Below, in pieces: positions 1 to 12,573 of a stretch of 64,000 bases of DNA. This stretch comes from Ephydatia muelleri. Its lineage: Eukaryota; Porifera; Demospongiae; Spongillida; Spongillidae. The notes beneath the pieces are model-generated. The model was not told where the DNA came from, did no database searches, and saw nothing but the letters and a program-made list of their open reading frames with translations. The DNA is taken from assembly GCA_013339895.1 (NCBI GenBank), contig JABACO010000010.1, positions 2,330,788 to 2,394,787 of the forward strand, given 5' to 3'. The stretch's first letter is position 1. Each line of letters begins with the position of its first letter. A program made the position numbers and the translations under genes.

Positions 1-36
1 ATGCCAAAATAAAATTTGCAACGTATTATCAAGCAG

Positions 37-3000
37 CCTTGTGTACAACCTGAGCCTTCCTTCATCGGATGTGGACAAAATACGTAGTGACTGCATTAAC
101 CTGTACGATGAAGATGTAGCATTGCATGGAGACAACGCATCCATTGCTAGCATTGCAGCTCAATTGGAGCCTTGCCCTTGTACATTCTGGCAAGCATGGT
201 TTGACTTTGGAAGGTTCCGCTGGCAATTTTCTGAGTACCTCTGCTTTATACAACGCTCTCCTGCTAATCTTACAACAGCTGTTCAACAGTGCTGCTACAG
301 CTCATGGAGGTATGCATTTAGTTGCTCACAATGTAATCTATGCATAACGTGCCACTGCTTATATAGTACTGGTGGAATATTTGGTGCTCTTGTAAAGACT
401 GGTATTGACAAAGGATCAATGCTACTCTACCACCCAAGACGAAATCCTGATCTATACCAAAAGTATGATGTGGACTTTAAAGACAAATGTTGTGGAGTGG
501 CCAAGATGTGCAAATTGTATAATCAGAGAAGACCATCAGATGATTGTGCTGCATACCAACAGCCTGTTATGAGTAAGGAATTCTAGTGCACTATAAAGAA
601 TGTGTTGATTCACCTCTAAAATGAATGCATAATTAAATATCATGGTTTTATAGTACTGAGCCCTGCATGTTAGAATTTCGTAAAATACACTAATTTGTAA
701 TAAGAATATGTTCATAATCAATTAAGGAACCAGATAGAGAATGTACAGTGAATAAACTCTATACATCTGATCATGATGGACAGTAAAATTAATGCTGCAA
801 TTCATAACGTAGCAACAAATATAATGTTCTTCATTAATATGTGGTTCATAATTTACTTGTTATTAAACTAGCTACCTCAAACAGACTTTGATACATTTTT
901 AGAACTTGTGTAGAGTATGATGCGGGATCGTTTCTGCGAAAAGGGACCTAGCGCATACATTATAAAATTTCCAGTAAGCGCAATAGAAATGTAACGCCTG
1001 CGTTGAAATGTATGGCTAATTAAAAATAAAGGTATTACAACTCCATGACAGATACTTAGCTTTTCATGATTACGAAGTAATGTGTAGAGGACATTTCAGA
1101 CTTGTAGAATATATAAACATTAGAAATCCTGAAAAAACATGCCTTTTCGTGGAAATGATCCCATGTATAATGATTTTTTGTAATACTCTAGCTTGGGGGT
1201 GGGGTGATCCCCACATTACCACACTGGATGGAAGAACCTACACTTTCAATGGATGGGGAGAATACATCATGCTTCAGCACCAATCCTCAAGCAGCCAGGA
1301 TTCGTTTACACTCCAGGGAAGGATGGTGCCATTCAACATGACTTCAGCAACTCAGTACTCAGCATTTGCTTTTGGCAATCATCACTATACAATCGAGGTT
1401 AAGTCAATACTGTGCATGCTCTGTTTTATTTTTATTGCAGTGGATTGAATCCATTCATTGTTGCGTCTGGAAGGATGTGCATCGTACACTGCTCCTCTAC
1501 CAGAATGGCCTTAGAAGTACTGCAAATCTTTTTGACGGCTGTTTTTGGTCCATATTGACATTAGTTCATTGTTTAAAAAATTTTAAACTTCAAAAAACCC
1601 TCATAATCAAAGCTCTGAGCTGCAATAACTAACCATTGAAGTTAGTGAAATTTTTATAATCTCTCGTTCATCTTGAACAATTTCATCACAATTTAGAGGG
1701 CCTTGTTTAGTGTTGATCAGCTATTTATTTATGCCAACATATTATTTGCTATTTTGTAAGGATTATGCAAGAAAAATCTGCTAGCTAACTGATATTAATA
1801 CTGAGAAATAACCACTTCAATCTTTGTCTTCATTTGCAATCACCCCACCACATGTACATGCCATGAAATCTGCCTTATCTTTCACAATAGATTGGAATTG
1901 TTGGCATGAGTGAATTCTCTGCATATGTGGATGGGAAAAGTATATCCAGTGAATTGAAGCTGATAAATTCAACCTATACTAACAGTGACGAAACTATTAT
2001 TATCACTCGAGAGGCGGACAATTCAGTTTCATGCGTTACGCCAAATGGAGTTAGCATCACTATCAATAATACCAACGGAGCTCTAAGTATTGTAGTGATT
2101 GTACCACCATCATGGAAAGGGCAAACAAAAGGTCTTTTGGGCAACTTCAATGGAAACCAAAGTGATGAGTTTGTGCCAAGAGGAAAAACAGAACCACTGT
2201 CTGGCAGAATAAGTGACAGGAACCTTCATTGGAAATTTGGTCAAACCTGTAAGTGCCAAAATGGATTAATGTGTCAATTAACACAATCCTATTTTTCGCA
2301 TCAGGGAATGTATCACACATTGAATCACTATTCACATATCGTGGTGACAAAAACGAATCCTGGCAGTTCTATGCTCACCCAAACCATATTCCAATCTTTG
2401 CAGATGAAATAGTTGGAACTGAAACTGGATTTGCCATCTGTGGCAATGATACACAGTGTCTTTATGATTTCTCTCAAACAAATAGTACAATATTCGCTAT
2501 GGAGACAGTACGATTTAGCCAAACAAACAAATTGATTGTCAAACGTATAAGTAAGTTGTGATATTGTGCAGTTTTTGTAGAACTCATCATTAATATCACT
2601 TGATAAATCTCAACATGTCACTGGTCAATACCCGCTTTTGTTTCTAATCCGCAGATAACTTCCCTCCCGTGATAAATGGAAGTAATTCCTACAAGGTTAC
2701 ACTTGAACAACAGTCAATCTATAACTTTACTGTGGTGGACACCGATGACAATATTACAGTTGGAGTAGTTGAAGGAATTCCATATAATGCCACGCTTGCT
2801 GGTTCCAATGGGATGTACACATTCAATTGGACTATTTCAAACTTGACAAATGCTTCTCTGACCTTCTTTGCGATGGACTCTTTAAATGCAACGTCTGTGC
2901 TGAGTGTTCAGGTGCAGATTTGTGCCTGCACCAATGGTGGAAACTGCACACTAAATGGATTGTTGAACGACGATGATCAGAGTGTAGTCATGAAATGTGT

Positions 3001-4539
3001 CTGCCCAAAAGGTCTGTCCATTGTTATTTTCTGGTTACTATTGTGTTAATATCACTCAATTCCTAACAGCGTATGATGGAGCATTCTGTGAGAAGGACAG
3101 GAATGGATGTCTGGAAGCTTCCTGCTTCACTGGAGTTCAGTGTTATGATGTCCCTGCCCCTGGGGTGGGCATAATGTGTGGATCGTGTCCCAGTGGGTAC
3201 ATTGGAGATGGATATAACTGTATTGGTCAGTTCACCAATGCACAATCAGGGAGTTAGTAATTATTTACTGACTTGCCCATTCATAGACAATGATGAATGT
3301 AACACAAACAGCTCAATATGCCAGCAGGTGTGCACAAACACACCTGGCAGCTTCATATGCAGTTGTCAAGATGGGTACACTATGATTTCAAATGAAGTGT
3401 GCACTGGTAAGGCAACATTCATCTGATGGATATTTAAGTATTTCATGAGTATCTTGATCTTTCCAAAGACATCAATGAATGCATGGGAGTGAATGATTGC
3501 CAGCAGACCTGCATCAACACTGCTGGGTCATATTATTGTGACTGCACTGATGACAGTGATAGTCATAGATGTACCGGTAAATGCGACAACTATTTGCAAA
3601 AATGGAATGAGTTGTGTTTAAATTTCAATCTTTTCCATTCTTACCTTCAGTTACAAGTGCTTGTAGCCCAGGACATAATTGTTCTGACACTTGTGCACTT
3701 CTTAACAATACCAACACATGCTTTTGCTCTCCAGGATTTGCTTTGGGTGCTGATAAGAAGACATGCAATGGCAAGTGCATAAGTGAGTCTAGAAGACATT
3801 GACATTATTATTCTGTTCTTTCCAAGATATTAATGAGTGCAATCTAAGCCCTTGTGAGCAAACATGCAGAAACACGATTGGATCATTCCGATGCTCCTGT
3901 GCTGCAGGTTTCCAGCTCAATGCTGACCGAAGGAGCTGTGATGGTAACATACACCATATGGAAACATCTGTGGTGATCATTGCAGTGTGCCACACCCCAC
4001 AGATATTGATGAATGCATTGATGCTGCACTCAATAACAATAATCTGTGTCCTGGATCATTTGAATGCTTAAACTCCATTGGTAGCTACTTGTGTGTTTGT
4101 CCGCCTGGGTATCAGAACAGAAGTGGGATATGTCAAGGTAAGACATAATGCAAAATAACAAACAAAATAATTGTGATTCAATTTGCAGTAAACATCCCTC
4201 CCAGGATAACAGGAGCTGTGAGTGTCTTACTTGCTAAAATTGGCGAAACCTTGGTTTACAATTTCTCTGTGGTGGATGATGGGGACACATATAGTGTAGG
4301 GGTGTTGGATGGCATTCCTGCTGGTGGCAAGTTAACTTACAACAAAGGAAACTACACTTTTACATGGAAAGTTCAACAAGTTCAGAACGTGTCTCTCACA
4401 TTCTACGTTGTTGATTCGTTGAATACAACAACTCAACTTAGAGTTCAAGTACTGACCTGTGGTTGCCAAAATGAAGGGAACTGCACACTGAATGCGCTGA
4501 AAGACACCAGTGAAATTGTGACCTGTGAATGTTCCAAAG
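37..4539 (+). CDS. AMOP-VWD-EGF modular extracellular protein, 13 exons, partial at both ends
   Basis: My exon model is 37-309, 367-572, 1192-1397, 1891-2248, 2305-2550, 2655-3011, 3070-3225, 3287-3406, 3469-3576, 3651-3770, 3827-3943, 4003-4137 and 4189-4539. Exons 1-2 look like an AMOP domain (LEPCPCT, then FDFGRF, QCCY and a Cys-rich end). Exons 3-4 give a von Willebrand D domain ([30 protein letters not shown]). Exon 5 is the usual post-VWD segment (ESLFTYRG). Exon 6 is an Ig/cadherin-like fold ending in a short EGF-like Cys stretch. Exons 7-12 are single EGF modules; four start with a calcium-binding D-N/I-(N/D)-E-C motif. Exon 13 is a second copy of the exon 6 module. All junctions are GT-AG except a GC donor at 3771. 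The order matches the MUC4/SUSD2-type AMOP-VWD families; a role in cell-surface or matrix adhesion is inferred. The start lies upstream and the end in or beyond the gap. Exon edges are by eye. Confidence 0.85.
924..1163. mobile_element. MITE family M1 copy in intron 2 of the AMOP-VWD gene
   Basis: A roughly 240-bp non-coding block bounded by inverted repeats: GGGATCGTTTCTGCGAAAAG at the left and its imperfect complement ending TGGAAATGATCCC at the right. It is 70-80% similar by eye to blocks at 17214-17443 and 17461-17702 and to a partial block near 59145-59315. It encodes nothing and lies wholly inside the 573-1191 intron. Confidence 0.7.
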
Positions 4540-4557
4540 GTAATAGAAGTTGATATA

Positions 4558-5557
4558 NNNNNNNNNNNNNNNNNNNNNNNNNNNNNNNNNNNNNNNNNNN
4601 NNNNNNNNNNNNNNNNNNNNNNNNNNNNNNNNNNNNNNNNNNNNNNNNNNNNNNNNNNNNNNNNNNNNNNNNNNNNNNNNNNNNNNNNNNNNNNNNNNNN
4701 NNNNNNNNNNNNNNNNNNNNNNNNNNNNNNNNNNNNNNNNNNNNNNNNNNNNNNNNNNNNNNNNNNNNNNNNNNNNNNNNNNNNNNNNNNNNNNNNNNNN
4801 NNNNNNNNNNNNNNNNNNNNNNNNNNNNNNNNNNNNNNNNNNNNNNNNNNNNNNNNNNNNNNNNNNNNNNNNNNNNNNNNNNNNNNNNNNNNNNNNNNNN
4901 NNNNNNNNNNNNNNNNNNNNNNNNNNNNNNNNNNNNNNNNNNNNNNNNNNNNNNNNNNNNNNNNNNNNNNNNNNNNNNNNNNNNNNNNNNNNNNNNNNNN
5001 NNNNNNNNNNNNNNNNNNNNNNNNNNNNNNNNNNNNNNNNNNNNNNNNNNNNNNNNNNNNNNNNNNNNNNNNNNNNNNNNNNNNNNNNNNNNNNNNNNNN
5101 NNNNNNNNNNNNNNNNNNNNNNNNNNNNNNNNNNNNNNNNNNNNNNNNNNNNNNNNNNNNNNNNNNNNNNNNNNNNNNNNNNNNNNNNNNNNNNNNNNNN
5201 NNNNNNNNNNNNNNNNNNNNNNNNNNNNNNNNNNNNNNNNNNNNNNNNNNNNNNNNNNNNNNNNNNNNNNNNNNNNNNNNNNNNNNNNNNNNNNNNNNNN
5301 NNNNNNNNNNNNNNNNNNNNNNNNNNNNNNNNNNNNNNNNNNNNNNNNNNNNNNNNNNNNNNNNNNNNNNNNNNNNNNNNNNNNNNNNNNNNNNNNNNNN
5401 NNNNNNNNNNNNNNNNNNNNNNNNNNNNNNNNNNNNNNNNNNNNNNNNNNNNNNNNNNNNNNNNNNNNNNNNNNNNNNNNNNNNNNNNNNNNNNNNNNNN
5501 NNNNNNNNNNNNNNNNNNNNNNNNNNNNNNNNNNNNNNNNNNNNNNNNNNNNNNNNN
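4558..5557. other. Assembly gap (1000 Ns)
   Basis: A run of exactly 1000 N, most likely a scaffold gap of arbitrary length. The 3' part of the AMOP-VWD-EGF gene may lie here. Any reading frame spanning it is meaningless. Confidence 0.99.
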
Positions 5558-6117
5558 TTCAGCATCTTTGCCATCTTTTGACTCCACCACATCCCGAGGC
5601 CAAATTCGCTGCTTACTGTCTTTGCTCTCAAGGAAACGAACAATGTCGTTGTATTCTTTTACCCGTTATGGTGGACACGAGTGAGCGTTTTATTAAAGGG
5701 GGGTTAATCTATTCCAAGGGATGATAAAGTATTCCGGAATAAGTTATCCAGGGGGGATAATCTATTCCGGAATACATTATCCGGGGGATAAAATTATTGG
5801 GGGATAATCTATTCCGTGAGTCCGTGACACCGGCGGCCATACATGTACGTTCAACATCAGTTGTACTATAGTGGAGGCATAAAGAATGATAAGAAGTTGT
5901 TCAAGGATCAAGGATATTGCCAACAAGAAAGCTTTATTACACAATTGTACTTAACTACAAAAGATGGATGTGAGTGTGTAAGAACTTAAAGTCTTATGCA
6001 CGTTGCTGTGTAAATCTCATCAAGGAATGATAGCCGACAACAACTTTTTCGATGACAACATCATACGCTTCATGATTAAAAATAAATTCGTGCATCTCTA
6101 CATGTAGACTTGTATAT
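5558..6117. other. Gene-poor stretch with short GGGATAATCTATTCC repeats
   Basis: Right of the gap there is a 36-codon open stretch on the minus strand (about 5558-5665, ending VVESKDGKDAE at the gap edge) that could be an exon end but has no other support. At 5697-5820 the string GGGATAATCTATTCC recurs about three times with variants. Nothing else is recognisable. Confidence 0.4.
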
Positions 6118-6149
6118 TTAATTATTCATTTGCTCCAAAGAAATCAGCC

Positions 6150-7310
6150 ACCCCCCCCCCACACACACACACACACACACACACTTTTTAATATTGTACC
6201 ATGGGGTCCAGTGCTGTGGTGAATACAGTGATATACTTTGCCACATGCATACAGTGGTACTGGACACCAATCCTATGGGGGCTGAGGACCAATATATGAC
6301 ATAGAGCTCGCACTTTAGAGACGGTACATACACACAGGTACATGTAGCTACATGTGTGTTTGTATATGTGTGTGTCTGTGTGTATGTCGTGTGTGTATCT
6401 GTGTGTCCATGTGTGTGCATGTGTGTCTCTGTGTGTGTCTGCATGTGTGTGTCTATGTGTATTTCGTGTGTGTGTCTAAATGTATTTTTTTGTATGAGTC
6501 TGTGTGCATGTATGTCTGTGTGCGTATCTGTGTATTTCATGTGTGTGTCTGTAGGTGTGTTTGTGTATTTCATGTGTGTGTCTTTGTGTGCTTGTGTGTC
6601 TGTGTCTGTTGTGTGTGTATGGCATGTGTGTATCTTGTGTGTGCGTGTGTGTGTCTGTGCATGTGTGTGCGTCTGCATGTGTGTGTCTGTGCATGTGTGT
6701 GTCTATGCTTGTGTGTCCATGTGTGCCCGCGTCTGTGTGTCTGTCGTGTGTGTGAGTCTGTGTGTATGTCGTGTGTGTGTCTGTGTATTTCATGTGCATG
6801 TCTGTGTGTGTCTCTGTGCATGTCTGTGTGTGTCTGTGTCTGTGTATGTGTCTGTCGTGTCAGAGTGTGTTGTGTGGGTCTATGCGTGCCTGTGTGTGTG
6901 TGTGCGTCTGTGTGTGTGTGTCTGTGCATGCCTGCATGTGTCTGTGTGTATGTGTCTGTGTGTATGTGTCTGTGTGAGTGTCTGTGTGTGTGTCTGTGTG
7001 TGTGCATGTGTGTCTGTGTGTGCCTGCGTGTGTGTGTCTGTGTGTATGTTGTGTGTGTCTATGTGTGTGTGTGTCTGTGTGTCTGTGTGTGTGTGCGTCT
7101 GTGTATGTGTCTGTGTGTGTGTCTGTGTGTGTGTCTGTGTGTATGTTGTGTGTGTGTCTATGTGTGTGTGTGTCTGTGTGTGTGTGTCTGTGTGTTGTGT
7201 GTGTGTCCATGTGTACCTGTGTGTCCGTGTCCGTATGTGTGTGTGTGTTTGTGGGTGTACGTCATGTGTGTGTCTGTGTATCTATATGTTGTGTGTGAGC
7301 GTTTTGCATG
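6150..7310. repeat. Degenerate TG/TGTGTC microsatellite block
   Basis: About 1 kb of TG dinucleotides with regular TGTGTGTCTG and TGTATG interruptions, preceded by a short (AC)n run at 6161-6184. Both strands are open in several frames only because the repeat lacks stops (Val/Cys-rich or Thr/His-rich translations). No protein is inferred. Confidence 0.95.
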
Positions 7311-7610
7311 TGTATTGCCACATTTATACAGTGGTGTGTGTGTGCAAGTGTGCAATGTTTGTGTACATTTAGAGTACCAGATGGGGACACAATGTATTCA
7401 ATCCTTGGAGACACGATACATGTAGAGAAAGCTTGGTACACAAATTTACATAGAATCAGTGGTCTGTACAGGCATGCACAAGTACAGTTGAATTGAATAG
7501 AATACATGTGCATGTGACAATGTTTGTGAGTGAGAGTGTTTGTACCATCATCAGACAGGTGTATTTTTTGCCACATGTATAACTGGTGTGCGCAAGTATG
7601 CTGTACATGA

Positions 7611-7628
7611 GTGTGTGTGTGTGTGTGT

Positions 7629-7714
<86 letters not shown>
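7611..7714. repeat. (GT)n microsatellite
   Basis: A nearly pure GT dinucleotide run of about 100 bases, interrupted once by TATG. It is likely highly length-polymorphic. Confidence 0.97.
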
Positions 7715-7715
7715 T

Positions 7716-8224
7716 TGTGTATAAGAAAATATGCCATACGATAGTGTACAGGGCCATGTACGTAACAATGCAATTGTGTGCACAAGTGGGAGCCAGCATG
7801 AGTATGTGTGAGCTGAAAGTTAATTGTGTGAGACCGAAATCGTAGCCGAGTGGGCGTGGCAGATATAAGACGATGATTTTAGCAAGATGATGGCAAATAG
7901 GAAAGCTTTATTACACGACTAGAGGATGATGTGAGTGCTTAGCAAATAGCCTTACGCGTGCCGTTTTGAATACTGCCGGCGACGTGGGAGGCGCAAGGTT
8001 ATATTCACTTGGGGTCCCGTTAATTTGGTACGATCGTCTGGAACTGAGCAGCGTTCTTCTTCTTTTAACTTTCCCGCATAAACTCACTGCCTGAGTGAGA
8101 CAAAAACAGTTGGGAACGGCTAGCTTAGTTTAAGGGAGAAATGGGCGGAACAAAGAAGTTATCAAAATTTATTGTGGATTGGAACACGGGTTGCATGCAA
8201 AAATGGTGCAATCGAGCGGGAAAT
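7716..8224. other. Intergenic, no gene seen
   Basis: Mixed sequence without an open frame of interest. The segment AGGAAAGCTTTATTACAC near 7900 resembles one near 5925 (AGAAAGCTTTATTACAC), so the two TG-rich flanks may be diverged copies of one repeat. Confidence 0.4.
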
Positions 8225-9368
8225 GTGCATTAACTTTGCACAGCTGTATCTCCGTGACGGATAGAGTAAAAATTAACGAACTGAACACATCAATAGCAAC
8301 AGGACCCCTGTATGTACATACGGAATTTGAAGAGATTTAAACTCTCCTAGCTGAAGATGTGACGGTTTTGAACCCCATGGGGTATCGGACTTCGTAGCAT
8401 CAGCAAGGAACTAGTGCAAGGCCCCAAAATAAGTTTCCCCTTAGTGAAATGGTGTAGTATGAAGTGTTGAAAATAGGAAGTCGATAGCGTTAACCGTTGG
8501 GAAGTTATAGCGATTCACCCGCGATGCATTTTTATAACATTTGGGTCATTTCCGAGAAAATGAGCCTTCGCTATATATATAAAAGTTATAAAAATCATTC
8601 ACGTTTGAATCGCTATAACTTCCGAACGGTACACGCCATTGACTTCCTATTTTCAACACTTCATACTACACCATTTCTCTACAGTAAAATACTTTTGGGG
8701 GTCTTGCACTTGCTCCGTGCCTGTATTGCAACGTCCGATACCCCACAAGGTATGAACCCGTCATAACTTTCGGCAGGAGTAATCAAATCGCTTCAAATTC
8801 GGTATGTAGATAGAGAGGTCCTATACCTATCGATTTGTTCTGTTCGTTGATTTTTATGCCATCTGTTACGGAGATACAGTTGAATAAACTACGTGCACGT
8901 TTTCCCGCTTGATTCGCGCCAATGTAATAATCCCCGCCTACCCATACATTGAGCGGAGCGCAATTTGCCCAAATCATTGGCGCGAAACGAGCGCGAAAAT
9001 GTGCACGTAGTTTGTTCAACTGTATCTCCGTAACGGATTGCATAAAAATTAACGAACAGAACAAATAGATAGATATAGGACCTCTCCACCTACAAACCGA
9101 ATTTGAAGCGATTTGATTACTCCTACAGAAAGTTATGACGGGTTTGAACCCGGTGGGGTATCGAACGTTGCAATACTGGCAAGGAGCAAGTGCAAGACCC
9201 CAAAACATATTCTGCCACAGAGAAATGGTGTGGTATGAAGTGTTGAAAATAGGATGTTGATGGCATGTACCGTTCGGAAGTTATAGCGATTCAAACGTGA
9301 ATGAATTTTATAACTTTTATTTATATATAGCGAAGGCTCATTTTCTCGGAAACTGACCCATTTTATAA
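8225..9368. repeat. Foldback repeat with three alternating arms
   Basis: Three related arms of about 300-370 bp sit in +, -, + order (about 8225-8530, 8531-8915, 8990-9368). The last two form a long inverted repeat around a loop near 8916-8989. Shared landmarks are GTTATAGCGATTCA, GTGTTGAAAATAGGA, GGGGTATCG and CTGTATCTCCGTAACGG. A further diverged arm lies at 36345-36700. No coding capacity was seen. Confidence 0.75.
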
Positions 9369-9564
9369 TATATCCGTGCGAGGGGGGGGCATAAAATATT
9401 TCTTAAACACCCATCATCAGATTTCTTAATGAGGGTACCACCACCCCCCTACGCCCCTTTCTCACTCACGCGTAACCACAATTAGCACTGAAATAACAAT
9501 GAATACATCAATTCTGCACTCCATGAGCTGCAAATGCCCAGTTGTGAACGAACGGTGCAGGTAC

Positions 9565-10061
9565 CAGCCCCGGATCCAGCATAGCCTTGGGGGGGGGCGG
9601 CCGCCCCCCCCCCCCCCATCGCGTATGAAATGCCGCCCCCTGGTAGCTTTTGCCGCCCCCCCCCCCCCCCCCCCCCCCCCTTCCCGACGACAAAGATCTA
9701 CAGATAACGTGTTGCGCCATACTTAAAAGTCCCGATAACTCAGTTGTACGGACAAATGTCAACGAAGCGGTGGAGCACGACAGGGTAGGTGCGGAGTGGA
9801 CCCGTTTGCCGTGATGTTTCTTGTGTTTTAGTAGAGAATGCGTGCATGTGAGTGACGAATTGATTAATTGTAACTTGCCGACTGCACCCCCCCCCCCCCC
9901 CCCCGTCGTAAGCGGACTGCTCCCCCCCCCCCCCCCCCCCCCCCCCCCCCGTCGTAAGCGGACTGCACCCCCCTCCTCCGTTCAAACAGCTTCGCATACA
10001 TTGCCGCCCCTCTGGTAAACCGCCCCCCCCCCCCCATAGCAAATTCCTGGATCCGGGGCTG
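9565..10061. mobile_element. hAT-type MITE with 8-bp target duplication, G/C homopolymer-rich
   Basis: Perfect 15-bp terminal inverted repeats CAGCCCCGGATCCAG / CTGGATCCGGGGCTG. The flanking 8-mer GCAGGTAC (9557-9564 and 10062-10069) is duplicated exactly. CAG...CTG ends and 8-bp duplications are typical of hAT elements. The 497-bp body is non-coding and holds long poly-C and poly-G runs that would be error-prone in sequencing. Confidence 0.85.
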
Positions 10062-10069
10062 GCAGGTAC

Positions 10070-10429
10070 ATCAGGCAAATACCCCAGACATAACGGCTTA
10101 GGCAACAACTGGTTTTGATCTGATACACTAGGGACGCACGCTATGGCAATGGATTCATGCAGTGCAACGCCAACGGGTATCCCTGTAGTTGTACTACAAG
10201 CCGCACTTGCTGCGCTCGTGCACAGGAGTCGCTGCCTTTTATCTGCAGGGGGCTCCGATTCCTGCATTTGATGCTGGTTAACCGCTGCGGTAAATTCCCT
10301 TTTGCATCATAGTGCCGTTGCACGTTAACGAATAGCGCTTGCCACACCTATCACAATCCATATTCAAGTACGACGTTCATCATTGGTTAATTATTCGTAT
10401 CCGTGGGGCAATTTTCGCGGAAACTGTCC
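10070..10429. other. Unassigned stretch left of unit A1
   Basis: A minus-strand open stretch (about 10070-10347) is not recognisable as any family. Excising the hAT MITE would bring together open sequence on both sides, so an older decayed gene or transposon may have been interrupted. No domain is visible. Confidence 0.3.
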
Positions 10430-10604
10430 CAAATACTATACATGCCCTAATAGCACTGATTTGCATGTGGTAAATAAGTGTGGGTTTATAAGATAATCGC
10501 GTGGTTTTATGTGATAGTAGAGAGAGCGATAGCAACGAGGGGCATTAGTAGCGAGGGCCATACAGTGCGATAGTGATCGAGGGGATAGCATCGAGGGTAT
10601 ACTG
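10430..10604 (-). mobile_element. Tigger/pogo-like terminal fragment (unit A1)
   Basis: The right end reads GCGATAGCATCGAGGGTATACTG followed by TA (GGCGATAG partly degraded here), with upstream repeats of CGATAG and CGAGGG. The same end occurs at 52103 and 59749, where more of the element is kept. CAGTATACCCTCGATGC-type ends flanked by TA are typical of Tigger/pogo elements. Only the end remains here. Confidence 0.65.
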
Positions 10605-10769
10605 TATTTGTCTAATGTCACCATTTAACGAATAATAACAAGTGATGTACCTAAAACTAAAATGTATAATGCATTATGCTTTCAATATGAGGACTATAAT
10701 TTTATAGACTGATAACTATACAAAAATAAGAAACACTCGTATATTTCAATGCACATACATCACACTACT

Positions 10770-10866
10770 TCCCCCATAACATCAATTCTTTCTCTAGTAC
10801 CTACTTCCCCCATAACATCAATTCTTCTCGTACCTGCTTCCCCATAACATCATCTACTAATGGCAT
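10770..10866. repeat. 36-bp minisatellite, about 3 copies (unit A1)
   Basis: Copies of a unit containing CTTCCCCCATAACATCAATT and ending CTAGTAC. Expanded arrays of the same unit sit at the equivalent place in A2 (52310-52535) and A3 (59939-60125), always just 3' of the receptor gene. Confidence 0.85.
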
Positions 10867-11048
10867 TGCAGCTGAACCAGACACAGGGTTAAAATTGCTG
10901 AAATCAATTTTTGGAGAGTTTGCATCAGATATTCAATCTTCCAACGTAACAGTTTGAACATCACAGCAGCAATAGAGGTGCAAGCAAATGCATATAATTG
11001 TGCATGATCATCAGTGATAACATCCAAAACATGTGTCGAGAAGACAAC

Positions 11049-12094
11049 CTAAACTGCATGTTTAATATTCAATGCTACCATCCTTTGGTGTTTGTGCTTC
11101 ATGCGACGGCACATATTGGAGAGACATGGACGGAGCATAGGTTCTTTACTGATGAAATCCTGATAAACGAACAGGTCAAAACAAAGGACAAGCCTTCCTA
11201 GGGGAGTTCCCACTGAATACAGCATAAAAATGATGTAGGGCACATTCACTGAGTTGTTCTGCTTGATCAAAGTCCGAGTTATGATCTCGGGGATGATCAG
11301 GGAGGAGGAGAGTATGATGCAAAGCAGCAGAAGCGCGACCTCCTTGGCCAGGAAGCGGCTCTCGCCCCTGAGCATGTAGACGGCATGACACTTGGTGACA
11401 AAGGTGAGAATGACAGCGGCGAAGCTTACAAAAGCAGTCGGGACGTAATTGAGGATTAGCTGGTACTCAAATCCGACGTCGGTACAATTATCAACGCTGT
11501 CCAAACTCATAATCCAACACCACGCCCCTGACAGTCCATACCTCTGCTCCCTAAACGGCAACCAGTCTAACAGGGGCGGCGATACGATGCTGAGAAGTAC
11601 GAACATCACCTCCAGAGTGAGCCGCTGCTTCCCGCTCAGTCTATCTGTGAGCAGCTGCAGTCTATCGCGGCAGAGTGTGGCGCCGAGTTCACGTGCTTTT
11701 GAAGTATCACCAATTGGAGGAAGACGATAACGGAGAAAGTGAAGAACAGTTCGGTAATGGAGGCCCACTGGGTCAGGAACCCTAGAGCAGCGCAGACATG
11801 ATCGTGTGTGGCGTACTCGGTAAATATCTTGTCCACTCCGGCCGCTAGCGTGAGAAGGTAGGCTTGCGTTGCGAGGACAAGGTAAAGGTACTGCCTCTGG
11901 GTGGCAGTCTTGAACAGTTGGTGGACACAAACGAGCGCCAAAATAGGGAAGGTCAGGAGAAGACATATTAGTGAGGTGGCAATGCGAGCGAGGGCCAAAT
12001 CGTAGTTTCGTTGATCGGCTTCTTGTGTTTGATTGTAACAAATGCTCTTGTTCATGGCCAGTGCCGAATAATACATCCAAAAAAAATGTGGCAT
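11049..12094 (-). pseudogene. 7TM receptor copy in unit A1, frameshifted
   Basis: This is the same receptor as 52780-53820. The first half reads in one frame (12094 to about 11700: N-terminus, TM1-TM3). The frame then shifts near 11640-11720, and TM4-TM7 continue in another frame to a stop at 11049. The C-tail differs, and the segment after TM5 has lost residues (TFVTKCHAV against TFVTNVVLCHAV). It is therefore probably a pseudogene. Confidence 0.8.
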
Positions 12095-12573
12095 GTGATG
12101 AAGCCCACAGCCCTTTGCGGCTGGACAAAGGGTCCATAATTAGACCATACCGTAAACAAAAAAAAATCCATTGCGGCTTGTTGCGCCATGGCCTCATTAA
12201 AATAGCACTTACTTAGAGAGCTGTATCTTTGCTCATTTTACCATCACAAGCTTGTTTATCCCTTCCATTTAACTGGGGTACCATCGTAGTAGAGACGATA
12301 CCATATGCGCATTCGTAGTTTCGCAACTCTGAATAACGCGCAGCCAATTTTTATACGGATATCGTAAGGGAGAGGGGTAACTTTTGGTTGAAAACACCAA
12401 GCACAGACAAATTCTCAAGAAGGTCAGTATACCGCACCGTGAACTACACACATTGAGTTATACAGAAGCACCATTCAGATGCAGCCATACTTTTTTTAAG
12501 CACACAAATAAGCGGTTTTGCTTTGCTATGAATAATGCGGCTGTAGTTGCTTTGTTCGGTCACATAGCCCTAG

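Noticed and set aside
5558..5665. Minus-strand exon ending VVESKDGKDAE at the gap edge
   Set aside because: Only about 36 codons, no splice or homology evidence; it cannot be separated from chance.
4438..5724. Open frames of about 380-400 codons across the assembly gap
   Set aside because: They consist almost wholly of Ns.
6352..7425. Long Val/Cys-rich open frames on the plus strand and Thr/His-rich ones on the minus strand
   Set aside because: They are translations of TG/CA microsatellites without stops; composition and repeat purity explain them.
9508..10267. Gly-rich frames across the poly-C/poly-G tracts
   Set aside because: They come from homopolymer runs in a non-coding MITE.
11049..12197. 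A single 382-codon protein in the A1 receptor region
   Set aside because: Its first half is an out-of-frame reading of the receptor; only the part after the frameshift matches TM4-TM7.
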